NCBI GenBank assembly: GCA_960531495.1
Contig: OY482859.1
Span: 16,002,910-16,066,909, forward strand
DNA: 64,000 nt
From: Zeus faber
Taxonomy: Eukaryota > Chordata > Actinopteri > Zeiformes > Zeidae
Reading direction: 5' to 3'
Numbering within the stretch: the first letter of the stretch is position 1; each line of letters starts with the position of its first letter. The position numbers and the translations under genes were made by a program. This document shows positions 1 through 11,441 of this stretch, piece after piece. The notes below the pieces were generated by a model that saw only the letters and a list, made by a program, of their open reading frames with translations, had not been told where the DNA came from and did no database searches.

Positions 1-821
1 TTATCTCGCCCCGGGAAAACGACTCCGCCAGACGTCTTGGCCCCACCCACCCGGGGCAATCGGCATCGGTTCCACTACAGTACATCATATACGAGTGTTG
101 CAAGATAAAATGGTGGTGTGTGGGGGGTGGTCTGTCGTCAGGTTGTGTATTTGGAAGTAGAAGTCTTACATTGGGTTTGATCATGAAGCCAAAGTACCAT
201 GCGACCAGGAAGAACCATTCGCAGGGCTATCGCCCTTTGAAGGGGAAGATGAAGAAGTAAACAGGGCTCCCTCTCCGAAGCAGTGAATCACTGTAGTCCT
301 CACTTCGACGTCGCTGTCTGTTAATGGTGTTGTAGGACGAGCCCGATCGCTTCCAGGGTGATCAAAATCTGTCAAATATCAAGACCCATTTTTGGGTTTG
401 AAGACCACACTCGACCCTGAGCTAGAACAAGAGGGAAAAGAAAATGGATAGATGGATTTTTGTTGCTATACTAATTTCCCATTTCCCTGGGAATTCTGCC
501 CAAGCAAAGACCCAGGGCACCCCGAATTCTGAAATTAAAGCGTGCACGATTCCTGAAAATCGTAGAAACCACTGAGGAAAGCATCGTTCCAAACCACCAA
601 GTTGGGGGTTGATTTTAAAGTGCCAGCAGGATACAAAGCTGATCACTGCGTAAAAAGTCAATTTGATGAAAAATGAAAATCCAAATAATGTCAATAAAGA
701 AATTACTCAGTCAACACTAAAAACATTACGATTCATTTATTGTATGTAAATAAATTAGTCATCGTCGCTACTTTGGCACTCCTAGTAAATAGAGGCGACC
801 CTGAGCCTCATATAACAGAAA

Positions 822-1030
822 TAAACAAGATTCAAGATTCAAGACGTTTATTCGTCACATACATATGCATCCTTTCATACATATATGCAGTGAAATGTCA
901 ATGCAACGCACCCGATGATTGCACACAATATGTTCTAGACTGAACACAACAGCTACCTAAGAATTTCTACTTGACTAACTAACTGATTCCTAAAATGTAA
1001 TGCAGTAAGTAAGTCGAATAATATAGAAAA
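822..1030 (-). mobile_element. 3' tail of a jockey/L2-like LINE
   Basis: Read on the minus strand, this ends in the typical fish LINE tail: ATGTATGTGACGAATAAACG followed by CTTGAATCTTGAATC. The sequence before it closely matches about 50770-50957 of this window, where the same family still carries a reverse-transcriptase C-terminal fragment. Shared blocks include TTCAGTCTAGAACATATTGT and AGTTAGT-CAAGTAGAAATTCT. The copy is 5'-truncated with no coding capacity left. Confidence 0.8.
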
Positions 1031-1900
1031 AAATAAAATAAAGAACTCAAAGGTAATGCAGAGTGGGGGTACAAATTAGAAATAAAGGGAATAGACTTAT
1101 GTATACGGGATAGGCTATTAAATATAACTATATTTGGAAAAAAAAATATATATATAGAGTATATTCTGTATAAATATATTTTCTTATAAATCTTTTATCT
1201 AGTTTGTATATTTTTGTTGTGTTAAAAACTTTAAACTAAAAACAAATCCAGCCCTGGACAGCTTAATTGCAACAACTTCACCTACAACTGTTGACCCCAC
1301 GACGCAAAACAAACACCAAAAAGACCATGGGTTCCATTCCCATCTCAGGTCCGGTCTGCTCACCATGCCACTCCGCATTTTGCTCTGCATCAGCCTATAG
1401 GTGCAGCAGTCGAAGGCACATGTTTGTTTGGTCTATGCACTTTGTTTTAGGAAAAGTAGGGCAAGATGAGCTGCAGGCCTGCTTAGCCCCCCCTCCATGA
1501 ATGATAACACACACACACACAGACATATAGATATACATGTGCTGACCTATGAGTAACTGACCATATTCCCAGCATCGAGAGTCAAGTGACCATAACAATG
1601 TGATGTATGAAAGATCGTTTCTTGCCTCCATACTTTCATGTATCCAGTATGAAATCTGATGCTTTCGAGCACTAATCCCTCGTCGAAAAACAAAGCGAAA
1701 AAATAAAAAAAGAAATAAACAAACTAGAGATGTAACATCAAATGCCCAGACACAAAGGACCAGTGAGACTGTGGCGGAACGCGTCTGACGCAGACAGAAG
1801 CAGCCTTCTCTGGGGCACGGCTGGACTAGATATTTCGGAGAGGCTGCCGTTGCTAGGCGATGGAGGAGATGCGAGGGGTGGGGGAATTTCGCCGACCGCG

Positions 1901-1940
1901 CAGCTGCAGCTGCTGCTGCTGCTGCTGCTGCTGCTACTGC
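1901..1940 (+). repeat. CTG trinucleotide repeat
   Basis: About nine to ten CTG/GCT units, nearly uninterrupted. They give a leucine run in the surrounding open frame, but that frame (1742-2071) shows no other sign of being a gene. Confidence 0.85.
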
Positions 1941-3594
1941 TTCACCCTGTGAGATGTGGCGCCTCCGCCTCGATGCCGCAACGTCTCCGAGGTCCCGTCA
2001 CACGCTTGCTGGACGGTGTCCACTCCACCCGCTGCCCCCCCCCCCCCCACATTACACAACCTATGGAGTGATGGACGTAGTGAGGGCACCTGCTCTGATC
2101 TCGTCCAAATTTCCCTTTTGTTAGGAGTGACTTATCAATGGCAATATACTGCAAGTAACTCCACAATGTATTATTTACTACATTAGGTTATTATGATATT
2201 TACCGTTTTTCTAGAAATCTTTGAAAATATATGGAATACGAATGGAACTGTCTATAAAGAAAATCCATCCCGGAATTGGACCAGGTGAACTTTTGAGTTA
2301 TTTTCAGAGATTAAATGGGTGAAATATCCCCAAAATCGAATCAGAAATCATATCAAATCAAACCAAATTAACCCTCGACTTGCTGTAACCTCCAACAGAA
2401 TCCATACTTTTAAAGCAAAACTTTAAGAGCTGGCACTTTGAAGTGTCAGAGCTTTAAATACAAGTTGTGTAAGTTACATCAAGATTTCGTATTTATAGCT
2501 CGTCCGTTAATAATTGATCTGCTGCAGTGAATAATATTATGATGGAGACCTTAGTGGTAAAGACACCAGGAACCAGTTCATCTTCATGCAGTGTTGGTTC
2601 TTGGCGTCATCTAGAGGACGGGCCTCGTACTGCAGTATAACTCAGTTCAAGTAAAAACACAAAATAAATGTTAAATGTATGGTTACAAACATACATTTGT
2701 GAAAAATAAACTCTCAATTTAGAAGGCTTTGTTTAGAAACAAATATGAAAATAAATTCTAGTAAATAAATGGTATTTACAAAACATTTGTTGAGAATATA
2801 CTTGAATTTACAGTAGACATCAATGTTGCTGAATATATAAACATGATATTGAAGTTATTTAAATCATAATACATTGATTTTAAAACTAAGCCATGAAAGT
2901 AGTAGGTAGGCTAGATCAACTTCTCAGCAAAACATATTTCATTTCTCTTCTTCGAATCTGAAGTAGGGTCTGACACCTGGAAACTCTGAAACTTTGTTTT
3001 GAGTGGGTGTCGAGCTGTGTGCATCATTTCCATCCACTCTTACGTTTCCTGTTTCTGAAAGTAAAAGCAAGACAAAAACATCTACCTACATGCATATACT
3101 GTAAAGGGGCCCACTGAACAAAAGATCGAGCATTTTACCAGCAAGATCTGACTATATTTTGCAGTTCAAGGGAATATTGAATTTGAGAATAATTGCGGGG
3201 CATTATTTCCTTAAAACCTGTCATAACTTGGTAAGTACAGTACTTTCATTTCAAAATATCTAACTTCTGACACTCAAAGTATTGCGGTCAGAAAGAGAGT
3301 ATGATGATTTAAGGAGTATTGTTAACTCAAAAATAGCATATTTTTGCATTGTTGGTGGGGATAGTGTCACCTTGTCCACTCTTTATTCCTCTTTACTACT
3401 GCATTGCTTTACTCTTTTATAAACCATTAATGTACCAAAGTCACAACCAACCCCATCAGGGTATTGGGAAAAGTGGTGGTTTGCACAAAGGTTCTCTCAT
3501 CATCTTGTCTTTTCAGTGAGAAAGCAGTAGAAAGAAGAAAAGAGCCCAGCAAAGCATTTACAGCCAAGCTGATTGAAGATCCACCGAAGAGAAA

Positions 3595-4569
3595 ATGAAC
3601 GTGTCGTACTCCAACTGCAGCGTCGCCCCGGCAGAGTACCAACAGCGGCTCTTCCCCGCGGTCTACAGCCTCGTGTTTGTCCTGGGGCTTCCCGGCAACC
3701 TGGTCGCCCTCTCTGTCTTCGTCTTCAAGGTCGGCCCCCGTACCTCCTTTGGCGTGTACTTCATCAACCTGACGCTGGCCGACACCGCCATCCTCCTCAC
3801 CTTGCCCTTCCACATCCACTACCATGTCAATGGAAACCACTGGGTGTTCGGGGACCTGGCGTGCCGCGTCGCGGGCACCCTATTCTACGCCAACATCTAC
3901 AGCAGCGTCTGCTTCATGTCGTGCATCTGCGTGGACCGCTACATCGCCACAGTGTACCCTCACACCTACCTGAGAATGAGGAGCTCCCACTGCTCCGTCA
4001 GGGTCAGCTTGCTGATCTGGGGGGTCCTGTGCCTGGCCGTGGCATCCTTCATCCTCATGGGGCCCCTGAAGACTGCTGAATCTGCAGCCAATGGAGTGTT
4101 CAGCTACAGCTGCTTTGAGAACTTTGCCCTGAATGAGTGGGGCCGGCGTGTGGCGCCCTACAGTGTCCTGAGTCTGGTCTTCTGCGCTCTGCTGCCCTCT
4201 AGCATCATCCTGGTGTGCTACCCGCTGGCCGCTAAGCGCATCACCCGGATTGGCACCAAGACGGCCCGCCGGGCCGTGAGGGTGATCTACACCATCATGG
4301 CCATCACGCTGCTATGCTTCCTGCCCTACCACCTGATGTACCTGCTCCACATGCTGCGGCGCCTGGGCGCCATCAGTCACTGCCCCTACGCCGACGCCAT
4401 CCACAACGCCAGGCACGTCACCAAGGCTCTGGTGACCATCAACACGTGCCTCGACCCCCTGATTTACTTCGCCGCCACCAACCACTTCCAGTGGAAACCC
4501 TCCAGGCTGAGGTGGCTGTGGGGGAGGCTGAGGAGGACCACGGGAGTGTACACTATCACAAGGATATGA
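3595..4569 (+). CDS. Class A GPCR, P2Y/LPA-receptor-like (delta group)
   Basis: A 324-residue seven-transmembrane receptor encoded in one uninterrupted frame. Seen in the sequence: N-terminal N-glycosylation sites (NVS, NCS), TM1 with GNLVAL, TM2 with LTLAD, a TM3 cysteine (LACRV) and CVDRY at its end, ECL2 with YSCFENF, TM6 with CFLPYH, and TM7 with the delta-group DPLIY variant of NPxxY. The FYANIYSS block and HWVFGD resemble P2RY8. The CFENF motif resembles LPAR4/6. Such receptors sit in the plasma membrane and couple lipid or nucleotide ligands to G proteins, but the ligand cannot be read here. The start follows a likely 5'-UTR splice acceptor at about 3517. The cytoplasmic tail is short. 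The gene runs tail to tail into ints11. Family certain, subtype open. Confidence 0.9.
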   Translation: MNVSYSNCSVAPAEYQQRLFPAVYSLVFVLGLPGNLVALSVFVFKVGPRTSFGVYFINLTLADTAILLTLPFHIHYHVNGNHWVFGDLACRVAGTLFYANIYSSVCFMSCICVDRYIATVYPHTYLRMRSSHCSVRVSLLIWGVLCLAVASFILMGPLKTAESAANGVFSYSCFENFALNEWGRRVAPYSVLSLVFCALLPSSIILVCYPLAAKRITRIGTKTARRAVRVIYTIMAITLLCFLPYHLMYLLHMLRRLGAISHCPYADAIHNARHVTKALVTINTCLDPLIYFAATNHFQWKPSRLRWLWGRLRRTTGVYTITRI

Positions 4570-4958
4570 GCGAGGCAAAGGGGGGGCGTTATGGAGGAAA
4601 GGTTACCTGTTCGCCCGCCTTCCGGATAAGTAGTAGACATCCCAAGAGAAAAGACATTTTTTCTTTTACTACAAAAACAGTTTATTCAAATTGACCTCAT
4701 ACAGGAAACGGGAATAAAGAGGATCCCCCCAACACAACAGAAAATGTGCATATCTCATTCCTATTATCTTCTAATGTCTTTTCAGTCTTTCGATATGAAT
4801 AGAACACAATAAGAGTCTGGATAAGAGTCAGTCCAATCTTATAGAATTGAAAATATGAAGTATACTGACAAATGGTACACATTAATATTCACTCATGGAA
4901 ATGTAGGTTTTGCAAATAGTTTTTTGATGTCAAACATTTCTATCGTCGTCCACATACT
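4570..4958. promoter_or_regulatory. Shared convergent 3'-UTR / poly(A) region of the GPCR gene and ints11
   Basis: The GPCR stop (+) and ints11 stop (-) face each other across about 390 bp. A plus-strand AATAAA lies at 4713-4718 and a minus-strand AATAAA (TTTATT on +) at 4681-4686. If both are used, the two transcripts overlap antisense at their 3' ends. Use of the hexamers is inferred. Confidence 0.6.
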
Positions 4959-5492
4959 TCAGCACAGTCCCGAAGGAAGTCCTTTCTTTAGCAGGTTGGA
5001 AAGAAAGCTCCCTAAATCTTCATCCTGCCAAAAGTAAAAAAGAAAACGTTCGTCTGACTAAATCCAAACCAAGCTGCAAATTCTTAACTTTTTACAATCG
5101 CTCAAGTACGCACAGAATGTGGTAAAGTGGTAAATGTCAACCATGGTCAAGAAACGGAAACATAAAATTGCAACGATAGAAAGTATGTCAATAAAGATGT
5201 GCTTAAGTGGACTACTTCTTTTTACAAAATATGTTTCTTATATCTTTACATTTTTTCTTATTTTTCTTCTCTTTCTTATAAATGACTTAAATCCTCAGAG
5301 ACTGTATTCTTCAAGAAATCCACAGAAAACAACTAAATGTTGTGGCGGCTCTATGCGTTACTGTAAAGCAGCTTGAGGTTACAATCAGAAACTAGAAACT
5401 TAATAGACAGGATCAACAGGTTAGAGTTCGGAAGTCGCACACTTTGCACGCTAGATCCTGATCTGTATAACAAGTTCAACCACAAACCCACA

Positions 5493-5544
<52 letters not shown>

Positions 5545-8500
5545 GACAGGTGCTGCTCGCCCCCGTAACTTAACATGACACCCGATGGAAAAACAAACAA
5601 ACAAAAAAAACAAACAAACAAACAAAAAAAAAAACGATATCGAGCCTGTTACCTGGTAGCTCCAGGAGAGGAGGAGGACCTTGGTGTTTGTGTCTTCGGC
5701 TGAGGAGGAAACCTTGATGACTATGGATTCCACCATGACCGTGCTGTCAGGGAGGTGCTGGACAGTGTAGCCTTTCAACACGCTGCGGGGTTAGGAGCAA
5801 ATATCATAATCTTTTATATACAAAGACATACAGTTTAACAGCTAAACACTGGCAGCGAAGACACACAAACATCCACTTGCCCATAGAACATCTTATTTGA
5901 AGGATAGAAAATAATAATAAATATTTCTGAATATATCCTCAGCAATTGTAAGACCAGAATGCATTCTGTTTCAAGAAGGTCGTTCTGTTTTAAGACTATT
6001 TAAGCATTGTGAGCTGCAGCAGAGTGTTCTTTCTAGTGGTAAGTTGAACAGTTTGGATTTGGGAACCAATGTTTTAATACAGCCTCATAGAAAAAATACT
6101 GTGAACACTGCTCACAGTAGGTTCGGTTATAAGCGCCATGCCAAAAAGGGTTGTTGTAGGAAGGTAGTATAGTAAAAATGGTGGTAAATGTCATCGATGT
6201 GGTAGTAGTTTGTATGGTCAAGGGACAATGACATGTTGATGTCTTCACTAACCTCTTCAGGTGAGTGTAGATCTGTGCAGTAGTGTCGGCATCGCATGAG
6301 NNNNNNNNNNNNNNNNNNNNNNNNNNNNNNNNNNNNNNNNNNNNNNNNNNNNNNNNNNNNNNNNNNNNNNNNNNNNNNNNNNNNNNNNNNNNNNNNNNNN
6401 NNNNNNNNNNNNNNNNNNNNNNNNNNNNNNNNNNNNNNNNNNNNNNNNNNNNNNNNNNNNNNNNNNNNNNNNNNNNNNNNNNNNNNNNNNNNNNNNNNNN
6501 TCTTCAGGTGTGTGTAGATCCTGTGCAGAGTGTCGGCATCGCTGTGAGGGTCCTGGAGCTGCACGCGGCAGGTGAAGCGAAGCTGGTGTTCGTTGAGGCC
6601 GAGCTCCTTCAGGGCCTGCTCTGGAGACACCAGCCTCAGACTCTGTGGGGTGGAACATGGGAATGACGATCTCGCCACAGGTCGTTGTGAAAGCATAGAA
6701 CCAAAGAATATTATTTTCAATATTTATAATATTTCATTATAAACTCACATTTTCTTTCATGATCAGGGTTCCGTGCATCGTGCGAGGTTTCTTCGGGTCA
6801 GGCAGTGGGCCTTGAAATATGGAAAAATAAATAAATAACGCTTTTTCTCATAATCACAGAATTCACACAATTTATGTGCAAAAGCAGTTCTGGGGCAATC
6901 TTTTGAGAATTCAATTGATAGCCATTCTCAAAAGATTAGCCACAGAACTGCTTTTGCACATCAAATTGATTGAGACTTCTGGAAATGGGCCACAAGGAAG
7001 ATTTGTACTGCTTCCCTAAATATCCCCAGTATTAATGATCAAAATGATCATCTGAGCTGCTAATTTGATTACACTAGGCTGTTATCAAGCTCTTCCGGAA
7101 GCTATATACTAAATCTACCTCCAAGAGCCATCTCTCTCTTTAGAAGGTTCAGGGAGATATCCACCGGCACGCTGGGGCTGGTCGTCATGGTCACCGTCTC
7201 TCCGTTAGCTGGCATGTAACAGTTTATGCCTGGGAATATTCGGAGACAAAGACACCCTAAAGGAAACTATAGATGTGTGGTACACAGATCCAAATAATAA
7301 CCAAATATGAGAAAACAACAAAGACGATATTACAGTCAGGGCCTGCGCTTACTGAATTCCTGCTCAATCTTGCCCTTGAGGAACTCCATCTTGACGGCCT
7401 CCCCGTGCACCAGCAGCATGTTCCGAGGTTCAGCCATGCGGATCAGCTGCATGATGCCCTTGGCGTCGGCGTGGGCGCTGAAGGACATGTACTCCACCTG
7501 CAGCTTTACATCCAGCTGGGGGCATCAAAGGAAACATTGTCTTGAACCCAGTTTACACTACAAGGATATACTGTATAATGTAGCTTCCAGATAACTGGGT
7601 TTGTTCTGGCATTACAAAAATGAAATTCAAGGACTTTGAAGTACTTTTTTAAGCACTTTTTTTTGTTTCTTTTGTTTTCTCTTCATTTTAAAGGACTTCA
7701 CACAAAACAAATAATACATTTTCAATGTGATCTTCATTGCTATTGATAGGCCCCAAATCAACCCTGCCGATGCCCTGTAATGCACGCACGCACGCACGCA
7801 CGCACGCACACACACACGCACGCACACACACGCACGCACGCACGCACACACGCACACACGTCTCTCTGGTATTCAGGACTAACATTCCATTCTAGCACAC
7901 ACACCCACGCACGCACCCACACAGGCACGCACACACGCATGCACGCACACACACACAGACACACACACAGACACACACACAGACTATTTATTACTTTATG
8001 ATTTGAATAACAAAACCAACCACTTTTCAGCACAAAGGGGGCTATTTTCAAGGTATTACAGTACATAAATTTCTGAGGATGAAATTCAAGCACTTCAGGT
8101 AATACATTTCACTGTAACTTCACTGTAATACATTTGATAGGTAAATTGGAAAGGACAAATCAGCTTCTTTACCATTGCTCTCCCTTCCATCTCCAATTTC
8201 CTCTGCCCATTTAGGATCTTGTGTCCGATTGTCCCTTGCACACAGTACCCGGGCATGATCACCTGATAAGCAGAAAAGACTCGGGTTATACTCGGGTGAG
8301 GTGAGCTTATCCTTAAGGAGGGTTTTCGTATTTATAGCCAGACTCACCATGTTCTTTTCGTTGCCAGCCCACTTTTTGAAGATTTGTAACGACTGACCCG
8401 CGTGCAGCATTCCCGGTGTGGCAAACACGACCTAAAAGGTTAATTAATAGGTGTCTTTAATGACGTGTGCACAGTATTCACATTTTGCACACTAAATATC

Positions 8501-10995
8501 TTTGAAATACTCAATAGAGAAAATAAAGCTACTTACCATTGGTCCGGGATTATCCGCGTAGGAGCGATCGAAAGCCTTGATGTGTTTGAACTCAAACATG
8601 TTTCTCTGTACAAAGGTTTTTCGGATCTTCTGGTTTGTCCACGTGATGAAGAGCTTGTAGTAGTGATTGGCCTTTTCTGTCAGACCTGTGGAGAAGTAGA
8701 TTGGGGCCTTCAGGTTCATTCTCTCCCTGCGGGATGAGAAGGGATAGATATATAAAGGTTAATAGTTTATTTTGCACTATGGGTGGTTTACTTGCTCTTA
8801 ATGTCTCCTTGTATACAATATAATAGGTCATCCACTGTTCTACAGTTCATATTGGCGATATTGCAATAGTCAAGTATAAACGTGCAGCAGTTGAGAATAC
8901 TGAGCAAGGGGAATCCCAGACAGGGGAAAACGAGGATAATACCCTGACATACCGGTATATACATGTCAATGTTCATTATAATAACAAACCACAATAACAA
9001 CACATTCCACACAGAGGAATGTGTTATTTGAAAAAAAAACAAAAAACTTTTTAATTAATATTTGTTGACATGGCCATTTTCTCTCCAACTCCTGACTGAA
9101 AACTAGTTACAGTGCTGCTACAGTGCTATGGGTTTAACATCCAAAAAGGATGAACTAGCTATGAACTTTAAAATGCACTGATGTCTCATATTACCCAAGG
9201 ACATGGCTCTACAATGGCTGAGCTCCCAAGATAAAATAAATGACAACAACATATCTGCTTTAGGGAGATTTTAGTTTTTTTTTGTTCAATTTTGAATCAA
9301 AGGTAAACCTCACCAAAAGGTTTCCAATAGGATACAGAGTTCCTGTGCTCTTCCCAGGGCAAAAACTGGAATGAGAACCTGGACATAAAACATGGCAAGA
9401 ACAGAATTTAATAAGAAAATTAATTCAAAACAGTGACATAGTTAATCCTCCAAATAATTTTCTTGATAAAACATCTCTTTCCTTTCTCTCTCATTATGTA
9501 TAAATATGTTACTTCTTACCTTCCCTCCCCGTTCTATGGACTCATGCACTTTCTTCAGGAAGTCTCTCTCTCTGCATCTCTTGGAGTCGCGGATGGTGGT
9601 GGCGTATGTGGACTCCGAGATGAGGATGTCGGGGCGGCACTTATCGATCCACGCAGCGCTGTAGAAGTACGACAGAAGACATTCATGCAGAAGGCCCCGA
9701 CGACCCCCGACAGGCATCTGATCAGTGTGTGAGCCATTGACACGACTTACCCTAAATGCCTGTCTGGGGTCATGTTATAATCTCCCTAGAGACGGAAGGA
9801 ATACGTTATCATTCAAACAGGATTGTGATCCAACGTACAAATTCTGGAGTTTCGACGCTGTTTTCGTTTTAACGTACAGTGTAGACGACAGACTCTGATC
9901 CCACTTTGATGTGCACCATCGCAGCTCCAAGAACGTGACCTGCGTAGTACGCCTTGATCTCTAGTTCGTCATCCACCTGCAATCAGCAGAATGCAGAGAA
10001 TTTGATTTGCCATCAAAGAGATGTGCAGCTGGTTCAGTTCTTGTTAGCGGTCGGGAATGCAATGCAAAAAAGAAAACCACAGCGCCACTGCACCTGGACA
10101 GTTTGATGGAGATTCAAAGGAATGACTTTCTTCATGCAGTCCTTGATCATTTGCGATGTGAAAAAGTTGGTTTCTCCCTTTTTATCCACAGTGATCTTAC
10201 GAAAGTCTTCGAGCAAAATTGGGCAGATGGCTTTGGTTGGGTGGGTCATATAGATGGGGCCATCGTAGCCCACCATCTCACTCATGTAGGGCAGAGCGCC
10301 ACAGTGATCCAAGTGGAAATGGCTAGGAAAGGTATAGTAAAGCAGAACAAACTTAACTAAATAGACAAAACAAAGGTTTATGATACCGCACTATTGACAA
10401 ATGTGAAAAAAACATTATTTGGGCCACATACCTGATAATCACACAATCTAAAAACTCTGTGAGGCGGCCATTCTGGGTTATGTAGGAGAAGTCTGGGAAT
10501 CGCCGCTAAAATGGCAAATATAGTCTTATGTGTGATGTTGCCATTGTGTGACGAATAACACACTAATAAAATCTTGATTGTTTTGAAACAAACTGGCTCC
10601 CATGACTTCACTTACATCATCGTTGAATCCCATGTGCATTCCACAGTCCAGCATGATGTTCTTGCCTCCAATGGACACCAGAATGCAGCTGCGGCCAACA
10701 TCTTGTCCCGCGCCTTATGGGGAGAATGATGAGGTGCGACGACGGGAGAGACACAACTTCGCCACCCTAACATCCTAAACATCTGTTAATACTTATTACC
10801 ACTGGATCATCTACCACGGGTGTTGCCTTGTGACCAATTCGAAAAAACCGTCAAGGCGGCTACGATTCAATAACGACGGACCCCGAGTTAAAATCACCTT
10901 TAACGTGAAGGTAAACGCCAATGCCAGTTGTGCCCGCGTTGGCTAGCCAAGTGCGGCTGTGACTTACCGAGTGGTGTGACCTTTATTTCGGGCAT
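4959..10995 (-). CDS. ints11: Integrator complex subunit 11 (CPSF73-like endonuclease)
   Basis: INTS11 is the catalytic metallo-beta-lactamase/beta-CASP nuclease of nuclear Integrator, cleaving snRNA and paused Pol II transcripts. Seventeen exons, 5' to 3': 10995-10968, 10713-10616, 10505-10432, 10322-10094, 9976-9878, 9785-9751, 9658-9520, 9378-9314, 8726-8537, 8431-8348, 8262-8173, 7515-7353, 7229-7119, 6810-6749, 6642-about 6501 (broken by the N gap), 5782-5653, 5024-4959. Phases join throughout and give 601 residues if exon 15 is 143 nt, against about 600 in human. Visible motifs: [10 protein letters not shown] start, HFHLDH at residues 68-73, GDYN near 177, MSFSAHAD near 387-394, LLVHGE, and the C-terminal [17 protein letters not shown]. 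All metal-binding motifs look intact. It diverges from cptp and converges with the GPCR gene. Confidence 0.96.
5484..5640. repeat. (CA)n and (AAAC)n microsatellites in the last ints11 intron
   Basis: A CA tract (about 5490-5540) is followed by an AAAC-rich stretch (about 5592-5634). Both lie in the intron between the last two ints11 exons and read as TG and TTTG on the gene strand. Confidence 0.9.
6301..6500. other. Assembly gap (200 N) inside an ints11 exon
   Basis: Exactly 200 N interrupt ints11 exon 15. The flanks are near-copies of each other: 6253-6300 and 6501-6548 both carry TCTTCAGGTG, a GTGTAGATC block and GTGTCGGCATCGC. The true exon probably needs only one more base (AAG AG, then gttagtg) beyond the right flank. 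The gap therefore likely marks a collapsed or duplicated low-quality end, not 200 bp of missing coding sequence. Confidence 0.95.
6868..6967. repeat. Near-perfect inverted repeat in an ints11 intron
   Basis: The left arm 6875-6910 (begins TGTGCAAAAGCAGTTCTG) pairs with the right arm 6924-6960 with one mismatch and one extra base. The loop is about 13 nt. Weaker pairing extends outward through CAATTT and AAATTG. It lies in the intron between exons 14 and 13 of ints11. It could be a MITE remnant or a transcribed hairpin. Confidence 0.85.
7780..7985. repeat. (CACG)n/(CA)n compound microsatellite in an ints11 intron
   Basis: About 200 bp of alternating CA and CG steps, broken once by unique sequence (about 7861-7895). 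It sits in the intron between exons 11 and 12. Alternating purine-pyrimidine sequence with CG steps favours Z-DNA. Confidence 0.9.
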
Positions 10996-11441
10996 GGCTT
11001 TCGCTGGCGTGACGTTAATACGTCGAGAAACGCGAGCGCGCTCTCCCTCGCGGACCCGCTGACGACAGACCTGCTCCGCCCTGGCGTACGGCGCGTTCAC
11101 TTCCGCGCCCCATTCCCTCCTGCCGCGCGATTGGCTCGGCCCCGCGTCGCGTCGCGTCGCGTCGCGTCGCGTCACGTCACGTCACGTCACGTCACGGCGG
11201 CGGAAGTGCGCGGGCGGCGCAAAGCGACGGACGCGTCGCGAAAGGTGGAGGCGGTCACCGGAACGCCGCGGAAGGAAATGACCCCCTCGCTTTAGCTTTT
11301 GAATATCGCTGCAGGTATTTATCATTACATGGGCTGTGTCGACGGCCCTAGAAAGACCTGTGATCCCTTGTAGTCACCCATTTGTCGTGTGTTTCCTTTA
11401 AGCGTGTTTGTCTACCCACAGCACTTCCGCATAGTCCTGTC
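10996..11441. promoter_or_regulatory. Bidirectional CpG-rich promoter, ints11 (-) / cptp (+)
   Basis: Only 446 bp separate the two start codons, and cptp also has a likely 5'-UTR acceptor at about 11421. The interval is GC- and CpG-rich, unlike its AT-rich surroundings. It holds an inverted CCAAT box (GATTGG, 11129-11134). A tandem pentamer array follows: GTCGC about five times (11146-11170), then GTCAC five times (11171-11195). On the other strand the array reads GTGACGTGACG, repeated CRE/ATF half sites. Promoter activity is inferred. Confidence 0.75.
11146..11195. repeat. Two-part pentanucleotide array (GTCGC)5(GTCAC)5
   Basis: Ten 5-bp units, where the second half differs from the first by one G-to-A change per unit. 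It lies in the centre of the ints11/cptp promoter, upstream of both genes. Confidence 0.92.

Larger units (their letters stand above)
1..3516. other. Intergenic region, no gene recognised
   Basis: I see no coding exon here. Short open frames exist but lack family resemblance. The stretch holds an inverted LINE 3' tail (about 822-1030), a short CTG repeat (about 1901-1940), a C-run near 2034 and AT-rich sequence. A polypyrimidine-AG at about 3509-3517 probably ends a 5'-UTR intron of the GPCR gene that follows. Confidence 0.6.

Noticed and set aside
1742-2071. 109-residue frame with a leucine run that mimics a signal peptide
   Set aside because: The leucines come from a CTG repeat, and there is no homology or splice context.
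3573-4079. 168-residue open frame overlapping the GPCR
   Set aside because: It is a shifted-frame shadow of the receptor gene, Arg/Pro/His-rich and without a domain.
6127-6720. Frames running through the N gap
   Set aside because: They are continuous only because N is read as an unknown residue. The real exon boundaries are given under ints11.
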